From: Eubacterium plexicaudatum ASF492
GTDB lineage: Bacteria > Bacillota > Clostridia > Lachnospirales > Lachnospiraceae
Direction: 5' to 3'
NCBI RefSeq assembly: GCF_000364225.2
Contig: NZ_AQFT02000001.1
Coordinates: forward strand, 4,648,501 to 4,712,500
DNA: 64,000 bases
Shown: piece by piece, positions 29,662 to 37,485 of the stretch
Position numbering within the stretch: the stretch's first letter is position 1
Layout of the letters: each line of letters opens with the position of its first letter
The notes under the pieces: model-generated
What the model was told of the DNA's origin: nothing
The model's database searches: none
The model's input: only the letters and a program-made list of their open reading frames with translations
Program-made: the position numbers and the translations under genes

Positions 29662-29916
29662 TTATGATAATGGCTGTACGAAAAGCAGGAGCATTGCTAC
29701 CAACAGACCATACAAACCGGTTGTCTCGGCAACGGCCTGTCCTAATAACATCGTAGACATAATATCGGATTTTGCACCAGGATTTCTTCCTACTGCTGCC
29801 GCACCATGTCCTGCAGCAATACCCTGACCAATACCAGGCCCGATACCTGCAATAACTGCCAAACCTGCACCAATTGCTGAACATGCTAAAATTAAATCCT
29901 GTCCTGTGATATTCAT
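29662..29916 (-). CDS. atpE: F1Fo ATP synthase c subunit with Na+-type ligands
   Basis: Proteolipid of the rotor ring, 84 residues, two membrane helices. The ion-binding Glu64 is in VAETTGLYG; Gln31 lies in GIGQGIAAG. Gln31, Glu64, Thr65, Thr66 and Tyr69 correspond to the Na+ ligand set known from Ilyobacter tartaricus (Gln32, Glu65, Ser66, Thr67, Tyr70) with a conservative Ser-to-Thr change. I therefore infer Na+ coupling. The operon position between atpB and atpF is standard. Confidence 0.96.
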   Translation of the reverse strand: MNITGQDLILACSAIGAGLAVIAGIGPGIGQGIAAGHGAAAVGRNPGAKSDIMSTMLLGQAVAETTGLYGLLVAMLLLFVQPLS

Positions 29917-29980
29917 AATGATTTTCCTCCTAAAAAATTCTTTTCTTCATTCAAATATAAACAAATATAAAGCTGTCTGT

Positions 29981-30715
29981 TTAGTCTGTTTCCATCTGCT
30001 GACTAATATAGGTCATCGTCAGCATACAGAATACATACGTCTGAATTGCTCCTGAGAACAAATCAAAGTATACATGAAGCGCTGCCGGCCAGATAATAGC
30101 CACTTTTGACAATAATCCGTAAATGAGCGCCATCATGACCGTTCCTGACAATACGTTTGCAAATAAACGCAAAGACAGAGAAATCGGAACCGCAATTTCA
30201 CTGATCAGGTTAATTGGGAACCAGATTGGAAGCCATGGTGGTAATGGCGAGCACATATCTGTCCAGATTTTTTTTGGACTCTGATACTTAAACTGACAAA
30301 AATGTATCAGCGTAAATGTGATCAGACCCAGTGCAAGTGTAGTACCATAATCCGCTGTCGGCGGTCTTAAACCAAACAAACCGGATATATTGCTTATAAG
30401 AATGAATATAAAGATCGTACTGATATAGTTTACGAACTTCGGTGCATTCTTACCCATTGTCCCTTCCACAACACCATCCAGCGAACTGACAATCAACTCC
30501 AGTATATTTTGGAATGTATCCGGTATCTCTGTTGCATGACGCATTTTTATATTTGCTATAAGTGCAAATCCGATCAGAAACAGCATGACAATTAATATAC
30601 ATACATGAGATGTAGTAATCCAGACTTCATGACCCAAAAAATTATAAGAAAATAATCCATGAATCATAAAATCAATATTGTCAGCACTGGATGACATTAC
30701 GATTGCATTTGTCAC
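29981..30715 (-). CDS. atpB: F1Fo ATP synthase a subunit
   Basis: Stator membrane subunit that forms the ion half-channels. The 244-residue product has five to six hydrophobic segments and the family's essential arginine in SLSLRLFANVLSG. The conserved C-terminal GAIQTYVFCMLTMTYI is present. Its start overlaps the stop of the upstream gene by four bases. Confidence 0.96.
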   Translation of the reverse strand: MTNAIVMSSSADNIDFMIHGLFSYNFLGHEVWITTSHVCILIVMLFLIGFALIANIKMRHATEIPDTFQNILELIVSSLDGVVEGTMGKNAPKFVNYISTIFIFILISNISGLFGLRPPTADYGTTLALGLITFTLIHFCQFKYQSPKKIWTDMCSPLPPWLPIWFPINLISEIAVPISLSLRLFANVLSGTVMMALIYGLLSKVAIIWPAALHVYFDLFSGAIQTYVFCMLTMTYISQQMETD

Positions 30716-31158
30716 ATTTTCACCTCCCTTTCCATAGAATTAGTTTCGTCCGAAGACCCACCACCTTTTTCTGTTACTTTTATAAGCACTTTGTGCAATG
30801 TCGGCTGTAAATAAGCCGATATCTTTAAACCCATCACACCGATAAACAATGTGATCAGGTTACCAAGATCAAAATACATTGTAACTGTAAATACAATTAC
30901 AACTGACACATAACGAAGAATTCCTTTCGCAATAATTCTGGTTCGTGCCTTTTGTGGATCTACAGCATCTACACTTTCGGCAATAATAAGCGCAATATGA
31001 TACGCCATTGCCATCGCTGTCAGAATGCCAATCCACAACCCGCTGCTGTAGCGCAGTTTATCTTCCGAAAACCATACACCGGCAGCCTGAATGACAATTC
31101 CATAAATAAAAATTCCAAGCAGCAATTCAGGAAGCGCTTTGTTTAAACGTCTGAACAT
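30712..31158 (-). CDS. ATP synthase protein I-like membrane protein
   Basis: A 148-residue protein with four predicted membrane helices, lying directly before atpB with a 4-base overlap. AtpI-type proteins assist c-ring assembly or ion uptake. Sequence similarity to AtpI is weak; the call rests on topology, size and place in the operon. The lysine-rich C-terminus is cytoplasmic. Confidence 0.65.
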   Translation of the reverse strand: MFRRLNKALPELLLGIFIYGIVIQAAGVWFSEDKLRYSSGLWIGILTAMAMAYHIALIIAESVDAVDPQKARTRIIAKGILRYVSVVIVFTVTMYFDLGNLITLFIGVMGLKISAYLQPTLHKVLIKVTEKGGGSSDETNSMEREVKM

Positions 31159-31226
31159 TTCAAAATGTTTCCTTCCTTAAATTATTCCGATATTTTTTAA
31201 TATAGTACCATTTCCATGTATTTTTA

Positions 31227-31460
31227 TTATTCTTCTGTACTCTTGCGGTCATCCTGATATATTTTTTTTGCCATAATAAAAATATTACGGAAGCCAGCCA
31301 ATGCTCCTGCTAAAAACAGAGGAATTGTAATAACCGGAATATCATATTTCCTGTCTATCCAAACACCAAATAACGTACACATAACAATCGGAACTATCAT
31401 ATTTAACCCAAACTGTATAACCATTGTAAATGCCTGAAATACACTCCGTTTATTTTTCAT
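31227..31460 (-). CDS. atpZ: AtpZ/AtpI-family small membrane protein
   Basis: A 77-residue protein with two membrane hairpin helices (GLNMIVPIVMCTLFGVWIDRKY and PVITIPLFLAGALAGFRNIF), the AtpZ pattern. AtpZ and AtpI together have been linked to Ca2+/Mg2+ transport and to c-ring stability. I set the start at ATG 31460, which has GAGGAG upstream. It is the first gene of the atp operon, downstream of a good promoter. Confidence 0.8.
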   Translation of the reverse strand: MKNKRSVFQAFTMVIQFGLNMIVPIVMCTLFGVWIDRKYDIPVITIPLFLAGALAGFRNIFIMAKKIYQDDRKSTEE

Positions 31461-31503
31461 AAAACTCCTCTTTCCCTGTAAAACGCAGAAAAACACTAAA
31501 TAC

Positions 31504-31532
31504 ATTATAAGCACAAATTTATAAATTGTCTA
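31504..31532 (-). promoter_or_regulatory. Promoter of the ATP synthase operon
   Basis: On the minus strand TAGACA (31532-31527), a 17-base spacer and TATAAT (31509-31504), about 45 bases before the atpZ start. Confidence 0.7.
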
Positions 31533-31592
31533 TAATATTTTGGCAATTATTAACATTTAATTGCTTCTTTGACAGAACAGCAAACATTTTAA

Positions 31593-31628
31593 AATGGTAC
31601 ATCCTGAGTTATTCCCAAAATGTACCAC
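31593..31628 (-). terminator. Weak terminator-like hairpin before the atp operon
   Basis: TGGTACAT and ATGTACCA pair (8 bp) around a 19-20-base loop, with TTTTAAAAT following on the minus strand, after the phosphatase-like gene. Confidence 0.45.
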
Positions 31629-31646
31629 GATTATTCTCTCCACTCA

Positions 31647-32105
31647 TTATAAACTCTGATTTAACATGACCGATAATTTTTTAACAGATTTGCTTAAAGT
31701 CTCATAACAAATTCCATACGATTGAAGCGTACCCCCATAAGGATCCATAATTTCCAGTTCATCACCGACAAGCTCTGTCAGGACCTGTACATTTTCCGGC
31801 GCCGCATTTGCAAACATGTCCAATATTTTTTGTTTGTCATTGTTTCCCATCACAATTACAAGAGTATCTTTGGCAAAGTCTTCTTCTTCCAGCTGACTTG
31901 ACATATAATTTTCCAATGTAATTCCATTACTGATCAGCACCGCTTCCGCTTTCTGATTTAATGGTTCCGGAAACAGTACAACTATTCCGCGTGCCTGAAT
32001 ATCAATAGGCTGTTTAATGTTGCATTCTTTCAGCAATTCGGCTGCCATAGGAGCACGACTATTCCCCGCACTGTCTGCAAAAATAATTTTCTTACATGTA
32101 TTCAT
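31647..32105 (-). CDS. YwlE-like low-molecular-weight phosphatase homologue lacking the catalytic Cys
   Basis: A 152-residue protein of the LMW protein phosphatase fold. The P-loop normally reads CTGNTCRS; here it is DSAGNSRAP, so the nucleophile position is Asp11 while Arg17 of the CX5R motif remains. The general-acid motif DPYGG is kept at 121-125. In Bacillus the gene after tsaC (ywlC) is the arginine phosphatase ywlE, and here too it sits 13 bases after tsaC and before atp, so it looks like a degenerate orthologue. It is probably not a classical phosphatase. Start ATG 32105 has GGGGTGAG before it. Confidence 0.8.
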   Translation of the reverse strand: MNTCKKIIFADSAGNSRAPMAAELLKECNIKQPIDIQARGIVVLFPEPLNQKAEAVLISNGITLENYMSSQLEEEDFAKDTLVIVMGNNDKQKILDMFANAAPENVQVLTELVGDELEIMDPYGGTLQSYGICYETLSKSVKKLSVMLNQSL

Positions 32106-32118
32106 ATACTCACCCCAA

Positions 32119-33174
32119 CTACTCCGCCACAATGACCTGATGCCCCGCAGCTTTCAACAAACGATTCATAATAGCCTGCCCCATTCGTGGTGTTGAAAAA
32201 CTTTCCGAAAAAATAATATCTACATCAGACTCATCAAGTTCTCTTAATATCCTGTAAAGATTATGTGCAATAATCTCTTCTTCTTTCTTTTTCCCAATAC
32301 TGATAATCAGTCCGTATTTATAACATCCAACCGTTTCCTCCGTACCGATAATTCCTACCTTTTTTCCTTCATTAAATTTTTCTTCCGAAAGCATATTAAT
32401 CTTTTGAACGACTTTTTCCTGTGTGCCGTCAACAACAATCATTTCTGCTTTTGGAGCATAATGTCTGTATTTCATACCGGGAGCTTTTGGCTTCGTATCA
32501 CTGTCTTCTGACAAAATACCCGGATCCATACGCACATCACCAATAACTGACGCAAGCATTTCCAACGAAATATATCCGGGGCGAAGCACAACCGGAATAT
32601 CTTCTGTCAGGTCAATAATCGTTGATTCAATCCCAATTCCAACTGCTCCCCCATCTAATATCAATGGTATTTTATTTTTCAGATCTTCATATACATGTTC
32701 CGCCATCGTCGGACTCGGTCTTCCCGAAGTGTTGGCGCTTGGTGCGGCAATATAACCGCCGCCTTCCCGAATCAATGCCAAAGCAATTTTATTCGATGGC
32801 ATACGTACGGCTACCGTATCCATACCGCCGGTCGTTTCAATAGGTACTTCGTCACTTTTTTTTAAAATCATCGTCAGCGGCCCCGGCCAGAATGCATCTG
32901 CCAAAAGCCTGGCCGCTTTCGGTATACACGTAACGATTTTGCTCAGATGTTCAAATTTACATATATGCACAATCAATGGATTATCAGACGGCCTCCCTTT
33001 TGCAGCATATATTTTTTTGGATGCCTCCGGCTGAAGGGCATCTGCTCCAAGGCCATATACGGTCTCTGTCGGAAAAGCTACCAATCCGCCTGTCCGCAGA
33101 AGATATCCCGCCTGTTTTATCGTATTCCAATCTATATTTGATTCTAAAATTTTTTTTACTTCTGTTTTCTGCAT
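32119..33174 (-). CDS. tsaC: L-threonylcarbamoyladenylate synthase (TsaC/Sua5 type)
   Basis: Makes threonylcarbamoyl-AMP for the t6A modification of ANN-decoding tRNAs. The 351-residue product has the YrdC domain (GLVAFPTETVYGLGADA, KGRPSDNPLIVHI, AAPSANTSGRPSPT) at the N-terminus and the extra Sua5 domain at the C-terminus (after about residue 235). ATG 33174 is chosen, with TTAAGGA before it. It heads the phosphatase-like gene and lies upstream of the atp operon, as in other Firmicutes. Confidence 0.95.
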   Translation of the reverse strand: MQKTEVKKILESNIDWNTIKQAGYLLRTGGLVAFPTETVYGLGADALQPEASKKIYAAKGRPSDNPLIVHICKFEHLSKIVTCIPKAARLLADAFWPGPLTMILKKSDEVPIETTGGMDTVAVRMPSNKIALALIREGGGYIAAPSANTSGRPSPTMAEHVYEDLKNKIPLILDGGAVGIGIESTIIDLTEDIPVVLRPGYISLEMLASVIGDVRMDPGILSEDSDTKPKAPGMKYRHYAPKAEMIVVDGTQEKVVQKINMLSEEKFNEGKKVGIIGTEETVGCYKYGLIISIGKKKEEEIIAHNLYRILRELDESDVDIIFSESFSTPRMGQAIMNRLLKAAGHQVIVAE

Positions 33175-33214
33175 AGTTTTATGATCCTTAACTGGATTTT
33201 GCAATCAATACGCA

Positions 33215-33904
33215 TTATTGATCTTCATCAAGATACTGATGAATACCATGACAAATAGCGTCAGCCATTTTCTGCTGGTAATCTTCTTCGGAAAGTTTTT
33301 CTGCTTCTTCCGGATTGCTTAAAAATCCACATTCGACTATTACGATTACAGAATCCGTTCTTTTTAACAAATAATAACTGTCGTTCGACTTTGCCGCTCT
33401 GTGATTTTGCGGATCAACCTGTTCAATCAGCGTATTCTGCAATATTTCTGCTAGTTTCTGACTTTCTGACGAAGTTGTATAATAAAATACCTGTGCCCCT
33501 TTGATTTCAGGACTCGTATAACTGTTCTGATGAATACTGATTGTCATCAGTGGCTTTGTTTCATTAATCAAATCACACCGTCTCTGCAAATCCTGTGCTT
33601 TTTTATTGCTGGCACTTTCATCATACAATCCCTGATCATCTTCTCTTGTCATAATAACATTCATTCCTGTATCTTCAATCGTCTTTTTCAGCTTTAACGC
33701 AATTTGAAGATTGATATCTTTTTCCAATTCTCCATTTACGCCTATTTTACCGGAATCAAACCCTCCATGACCAACATCAATTACAATACAATCTTCTTGT
33801 TTTTCCACCTGACGTCCTGTCACGTATACGGCACTTGTCTTTGCCAATATGCAGGCACAGATAAGAATTACAACTGACATAACCAATTCCAATCTTTGTT
33901 TCAA
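33215..33904 (-). CDS. cwlD: N-acetylmuramoyl-L-alanine amidase, CwlD-like
   Basis: Zinc amidase of the Amidase_3 family; CwlD starts muramic-delta-lactam formation in spore cortex. The 229-residue protein has one N-terminal membrane helix (VMSVVILICACILAKTSA), then IVIDVGHGGFDSG with a zinc His and the acidic ligand in the NGELEKDINLQIAL segment, SIHQNSY, and VIVECGFLSNPEEAEKL carrying the catalytic Glu. No cell-wall-binding repeats. A related amidase role in vegetative cells cannot be excluded. Confidence 0.9.
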   Translation of the reverse strand: MKQRLELVMSVVILICACILAKTSAVYVTGRQVEKQEDCIVIDVGHGGFDSGKIGVNGELEKDINLQIALKLKKTIEDTGMNVIMTREDDQGLYDESASNKKAQDLQRRCDLINETKPLMTISIHQNSYTSPEIKGAQVFYYTTSSESQKLAEILQNTLIEQVDPQNHRAAKSNDSYYLLKRTDSVIVIVECGFLSNPEEAEKLSEEDYQQKMADAICHGIHQYLDEDQ

Positions 33905-33995
33905 ATTCCCTGCCTCCGGAAGTTTTATTACTATACATATGACAAAAGATCGGAATCATCCCTGTTTCTTTCTTATTTCTTTTATATTTCTTTCA

Positions 33996-35735
33996 TTAAT
34001 AAATATATTTCATAATCGTATTCCAGACAGCCGGATCTTCCAACCCAAGCTTCCAGAAAGAAGCTCCTGCAAAATTATGTGATTTCATAACTTTGAGTTT
34101 TTCTTCTATGGATTTAACGTCCTCAAACCAGATTTTATATGTCACATCATTATTCACATATTCCGTATAATACTGTCCCATATTATCCAGCCATTTTTTC
34201 TCCGCACCATTTACTTCCATCAAGCGCTGTGCAGACAGCATTCCGACAGCTTCGCTTGACAGTTCATACGGCACATAATCTTCTGATGCGGATTCTACGT
34301 CGTCGCCGTCACCGTCTTTCAATTTTTCAGACCATACTCTTGTATAAAAAGGCATTCCTAAAATAACCTGTTCGGCCGGCACTCCTTCTGCCAGAATATC
34401 GTCTGCTCCTTTTGTCACAAATCCAAGCGAAGCAACCGAACCGCTTTCTTTTGATCCGGCATAGTGTTCATCATATGCCATAACAATGATATAATCTGCA
34501 AACACAGCCTGTTCTTCTCTGTCGTAAAACTTCGTATAATCAGACGATACATAATTATCTACGGATAATACAATTCCGTTTCCGTCACATTTCAATGACA
34601 GTTCTCTGATAAATTGAATAAATGCTTCTCCAACAGCAGACTCAAGCGCCTCAAAATCCACATTGATTCCATCCAGTCCATATTGTATCGCTGCTGCAAT
34701 AATCTGATTTTCCAGATTTTCACGTTTCGTAGTATGGGTCAGCACTTCTGTCGTACTGACTTCTTGATTTTCCAGATTGCTGACCAGTCCCCAGACTTCG
34801 ATTCCCTGCGTATGACAATATTTAACATAGTCAATGCTTGCCAGATTCGCAATATTTCCATCGTTATCATTCAAATAAAACCATGTAGGAGATATCACAT
34901 TCAATCCCTTTGTATTCTGTAGTACACTAGCAATTGAATTATTTGCTTCCGGTACCGTTACCTGATGCCATGCCATATTAATGGCATAATCTCTGATCTG
35001 ATGAGAAAATGTATCTTCCTCGAATTCATGATTTTGCGTCTCTTCCGTCTCAGTCCCAAGGCGTTTGTTCTGTACATATCCAATCAGGCCATCCTCGGTC
35101 GTTACTTTTGTCCACTCCTTGTCTGTTTCCAGCTTTATTACAGTATCTTCTTTTGTTAATTCTTTCAATATATTACTTTTTACACTCGCCTTTACACGTA
35201 CTTCTGTCTTTCTTTTAATTCCGGCTTTTTTAACTGTTCCCCATTTTGTCTGCAGTAAAATACGTTTTGGCTCATCAAATCTTTCATAAGTCATATTTGT
35301 ATATTGTGCGACATAATCCAGAGCAATATAAGTCTTATCTACGTTTACAAGTACAATTTTATAAGGCTTGCTGTCTTTTTTTCTTCCTATATAATAGTCT
35401 TTACTGTCTGCAGATGCCTTCACCACATTTTCAGATGTTGTATATAAAAGAATATTTTCATTCGCATCCCAGTAAAAACGATCATTTAAATAATCATGTA
35501 CATAATCATAATCCAGATAGACAGCTCCATCTCTCAGAAGGGCCTTTTCTTCTTCCAGATTATTATTTAATTCAATTGCAACCTCATCCTCTGATGTAAT
35601 TCCAAAATAAGTATCCAGATTCTGCTGCTCATTGCTTGGCATAAACTGTCTGATCTTCTTTCCAATAATAACAGCAAAAAGTATAATAAAAATCAAAAAT
35701 AAAACAGCGATCACTGGTACTAATTTCTTCTTCAT
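33996..35735 (-). CDS. GH18-family glycosidase with SH3-like domain, membrane-anchored
   Basis: A 579-residue protein with an N-terminal membrane anchor or uncleaved signal (residues 4-26), a copper-amine-oxidase-N-like beta region (about 45-160), a bacterial SH3 domain (about 175-230, RVKASVKSNILKELTKEDTV) and a GH18 catalytic domain (about 255-575). The GH18 acid motif is DGINVDFE at 355-362 with both Asp and the Glu intact. The relatives are spore or cell-wall glycosidases. Start ATG 35735 has AGGAGG upstream. Substrate probably peptidoglycan, but unproven. Confidence 0.88.
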   Translation of the reverse strand: MKKKLVPVIAVLFLIFIILFAVIIGKKIRQFMPSNEQQNLDTYFGITSEDEVAIELNNNLEEEKALLRDGAVYLDYDYVHDYLNDRFYWDANENILLYTTSENVVKASADSKDYYIGRKKDSKPYKIVLVNVDKTYIALDYVAQYTNMTYERFDEPKRILLQTKWGTVKKAGIKRKTEVRVKASVKSNILKELTKEDTVIKLETDKEWTKVTTEDGLIGYVQNKRLGTETEETQNHEFEEDTFSHQIRDYAINMAWHQVTVPEANNSIASVLQNTKGLNVISPTWFYLNDNDGNIANLASIDYVKYCHTQGIEVWGLVSNLENQEVSTTEVLTHTTKRENLENQIIAAAIQYGLDGINVDFEALESAVGEAFIQFIRELSLKCDGNGIVLSVDNYVSSDYTKFYDREEQAVFADYIIVMAYDEHYAGSKESGSVASLGFVTKGADDILAEGVPAEQVILGMPFYTRVWSEKLKDGDGDDVESASEDYVPYELSSEAVGMLSAQRLMEVNGAEKKWLDNMGQYYTEYVNNDVTYKIWFEDVKSIEEKLKVMKSHNFAGASFWKLGLEDPAVWNTIMKYIY

Positions 35736-35943
35736 CGTTTTTCCTCCTGTGTATATTTTACTCACTGTCCGGCACCGGTGGTATTTCTATACTTATTATT
35801 AAAATACTATTAAATGAACCATTTTTATTATAGCCTGTTACAGACAATTTTACAAGAAACAACTATTCTTTTGTTCAATCAATTTTGTTTTTGGAATATT
35901 TTCTGCTTTCATCATTATAGCGGATTGCTCATACGGTGTAAAG

Positions 35944-35992
35944 CAATAAAACAGAATCCGGCCCACAAACTGCTGCCTGCCGGGTCGGATTC
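35944..35992 (-). terminator. Terminator in the 36-kb gap
   Basis: GAATCCGGCCC pairs with GGGTCGGATTC with one G-T pair around a 17-base loop; on the minus strand TGTTTTATTG follows. The rest of the 357-base gap 35736-36092 shows no gene. Confidence 0.7.
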
Positions 35993-36092
35993 ATAATAAT
36001 TTCTATATTTTGAAAGGCATTGAGGTTTCCTCTCCATATAGTATATTTTTGCCGCTATTCTGTATTATTGTGGCAATTAATAATATTATTTA

Positions 36093-36293
36093 TTATTTAT
36101 TTTGTACTTTATCAAAATGCAGTTCTTTTAACACCCCCTTATCAAATATATAGTCCCTCATATAAGAACTATCTTCCTGAATACATAACAATTCCGTTAC
36201 AGTTTCCGGAGTACTCTTCTCTCCTTCCAGAAAAATAGTAATACCCCGTCCCTGAATTCCTTTTAACTCGATAAATAGCGCTTTTCTGTCCAT
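36093..36293 (-). CDS. Small protein of unknown function
   Basis: A 66-residue soluble protein starting MDRKALFIELKGIQGRG, with a Glu-rich middle and a short hydrophobic-aromatic end (SYMRDYIFDKGVLKELHFDK). I do not recognise it. It has AAAGGTG-AAAGGG upstream and lies at the end of the SAF/ParA-like/kinase cluster on the same strand, after a 180-base gap. Given its size and weak codon evidence, expression is plausible but not certain. A GTG at 36302 is an alternative start. Confidence 0.5.
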   Translation of the reverse strand: MDRKALFIELKGIQGRGITIFLEGEKSTPETVTELLCIQEDSSYMRDYIFDKGVLKELHFDKVQNK

Positions 36294-36474
36294 CCCTTTC
36301 ACCTTTTAGCAGGTCATTACGAAAAGTACATACAATTCTGTGATATGATTATTGTAATATGATAAATTCTCCGGACACTGCCTGCTAATTTTCCTTTTCA
36401 GATATTTTAATATCAATATTTCTAAAAAAGATATTATTATTTGTTAAACCACAAGTAATAAAACATATTTTTTC

Positions 36475-36885
36475 CTATTTATGTTTCTTTTTGTTGTTTT
36501 TGTGTTTTTTGTGATAAATCGACTCTGATTTTATCACAGTTCCTTTTTTCAGTATTGTTTTAGCCTTATATCCTGCAATCTGATGAATTTCCATTGTCAA
36601 ATCTGAGATTTCCGAGTCAAAGACCCATGTTTTTTTCTTTTCAAGATGTGCTCTTGTGATCTTTTCTCCGGCAACGATATCTTCCCTCAACGTCCAGACA
36701 TTCAGATACAATCCCTGCCTTTCCCATTCTTTATAAGAAAGGACCTGCTGTTCCAACCGCATATTTGTTCCGATTAAAAAAATAAGTACGAAAACAAGCG
36801 GAAGTCCTGCAATACATGCTCCTGTCATTCCATACAACAGCATGATTTTGACCGATACTTTAAAATATAGGCATTCCTCCTCCAC
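36475..36885 (-). CDS. SAF-domain membrane protein, CpaB-like
   Basis: A 136-residue protein with one N-terminal membrane helix (about 18-40, AGLPLVFVLIFLIGTNM) and a SAF-like domain (about 60-128; DIVAGEKITRAHLEKKK, GTVIKSES), the pattern of CpaB/RcpC pilus-assembly proteins, although much shorter. The basic tail is HKKHKNNKKKHK. The start is uncertain: the GTG at 36885 lies inside a GGAGGAGG ribosome-binding-like run, so a start further in (ATG at residue 14) is possible. It follows the ParA-like gene by 16 bases. No pilin, CpaF or TadB/C gene is in view. Confidence 0.6.
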   Translation of the reverse strand: MEEECLYFKVSVKIMLLYGMTGACIAGLPLVFVLIFLIGTNMRLEQQVLSYKEWERQGLYLNVWTLREDIVAGEKITRAHLEKKKTWVFDSEISDLTMEIHQIAGYKAKTILKKGTVIKSESIYHKKHKNNKKKHK

Positions 36886-36901
36886 ACCATAAACTTTTAT
36901 A

Positions 36902-37456
36902 TTATTTTTGTAAAAACATCATGTCTTCTTTTTTTAAATAAAATGGATTTTCAATCCAGGGGATGCTTATCATCTGCATTCCATATCTTTTTTGTATCCT
37001 CTTCTTATCTGATAAATTTGCAAATAAAATCAAAAATTCCCATGCCGTTATGTTTTCCGACTCCATTACTTTTTTCAGGAAATGCTCATAAGCAGAGACT
37101 CTCCACGGACTGATGCTTCCAACAACTATTTTGCGGTCACATCTTAGAAATTCTTCTCTGGCTGCCGCATAATCCGCACCAAGATCCAATACAAATACTT
37201 CGTACCTGCTATTCATAATTTCCGGTATCTTCCCCACACCAATATCCGTGAAATAATGAATGCCAACAAGGTTTTGATTTTTATTTCCCTCCTTTCGGAT
37301 CATAGTTTCCAGCTCGTGCTTTCCTGACAATTCTATAATTGCAGTCCGTCTTCCCAACCCGGAATGCATATAATTTGCCAGTGCAATAGTCAGATGCGTC
37401 ACTCCGCAGCCTGTTCCAATCCCGACAATCCCTATGCTGACCTTTTCTTTCAACAT
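36902..37456 (-). CDS. ParA/CpaE-like P-loop protein without Walker A lysine
   Basis: A 184-residue protein of the ParA/MinD-like fold. The nucleotide-binding loop reads GIGTGCGVTHLTIALANYM, with Thr-His where GKT/GKS is expected, so nucleotide hydrolysis is doubtful. A Walker B-like VFVLDLGADY follows. It resembles CpaE-type localisation proteins. I start at ATG 37456, with GGAG close before it; upstream GTG codons at 37489-37492 overlap the kinase stop. The adjacent kinase carries a homologous C-terminal domain. The function is unknown. Confidence 0.55.
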   Translation of the reverse strand: MLKEKVSIGIVGIGTGCGVTHLTIALANYMHSGLGRRTAIIELSGKHELETMIRKEGNKNQNLVGIHYFTDIGVGKIPEIMNSRYEVFVLDLGADYAAAREEFLRCDRKIVVGSISPWRVSAYEHFLKKVMESENITAWEFLILFANLSDKKRIQKRYGMQMISIPWIENPFYLKKEDMMFLQK

Positions 37457-37485
37457 TCTCCTGCCCGAAAATCCATTCAATTTTT

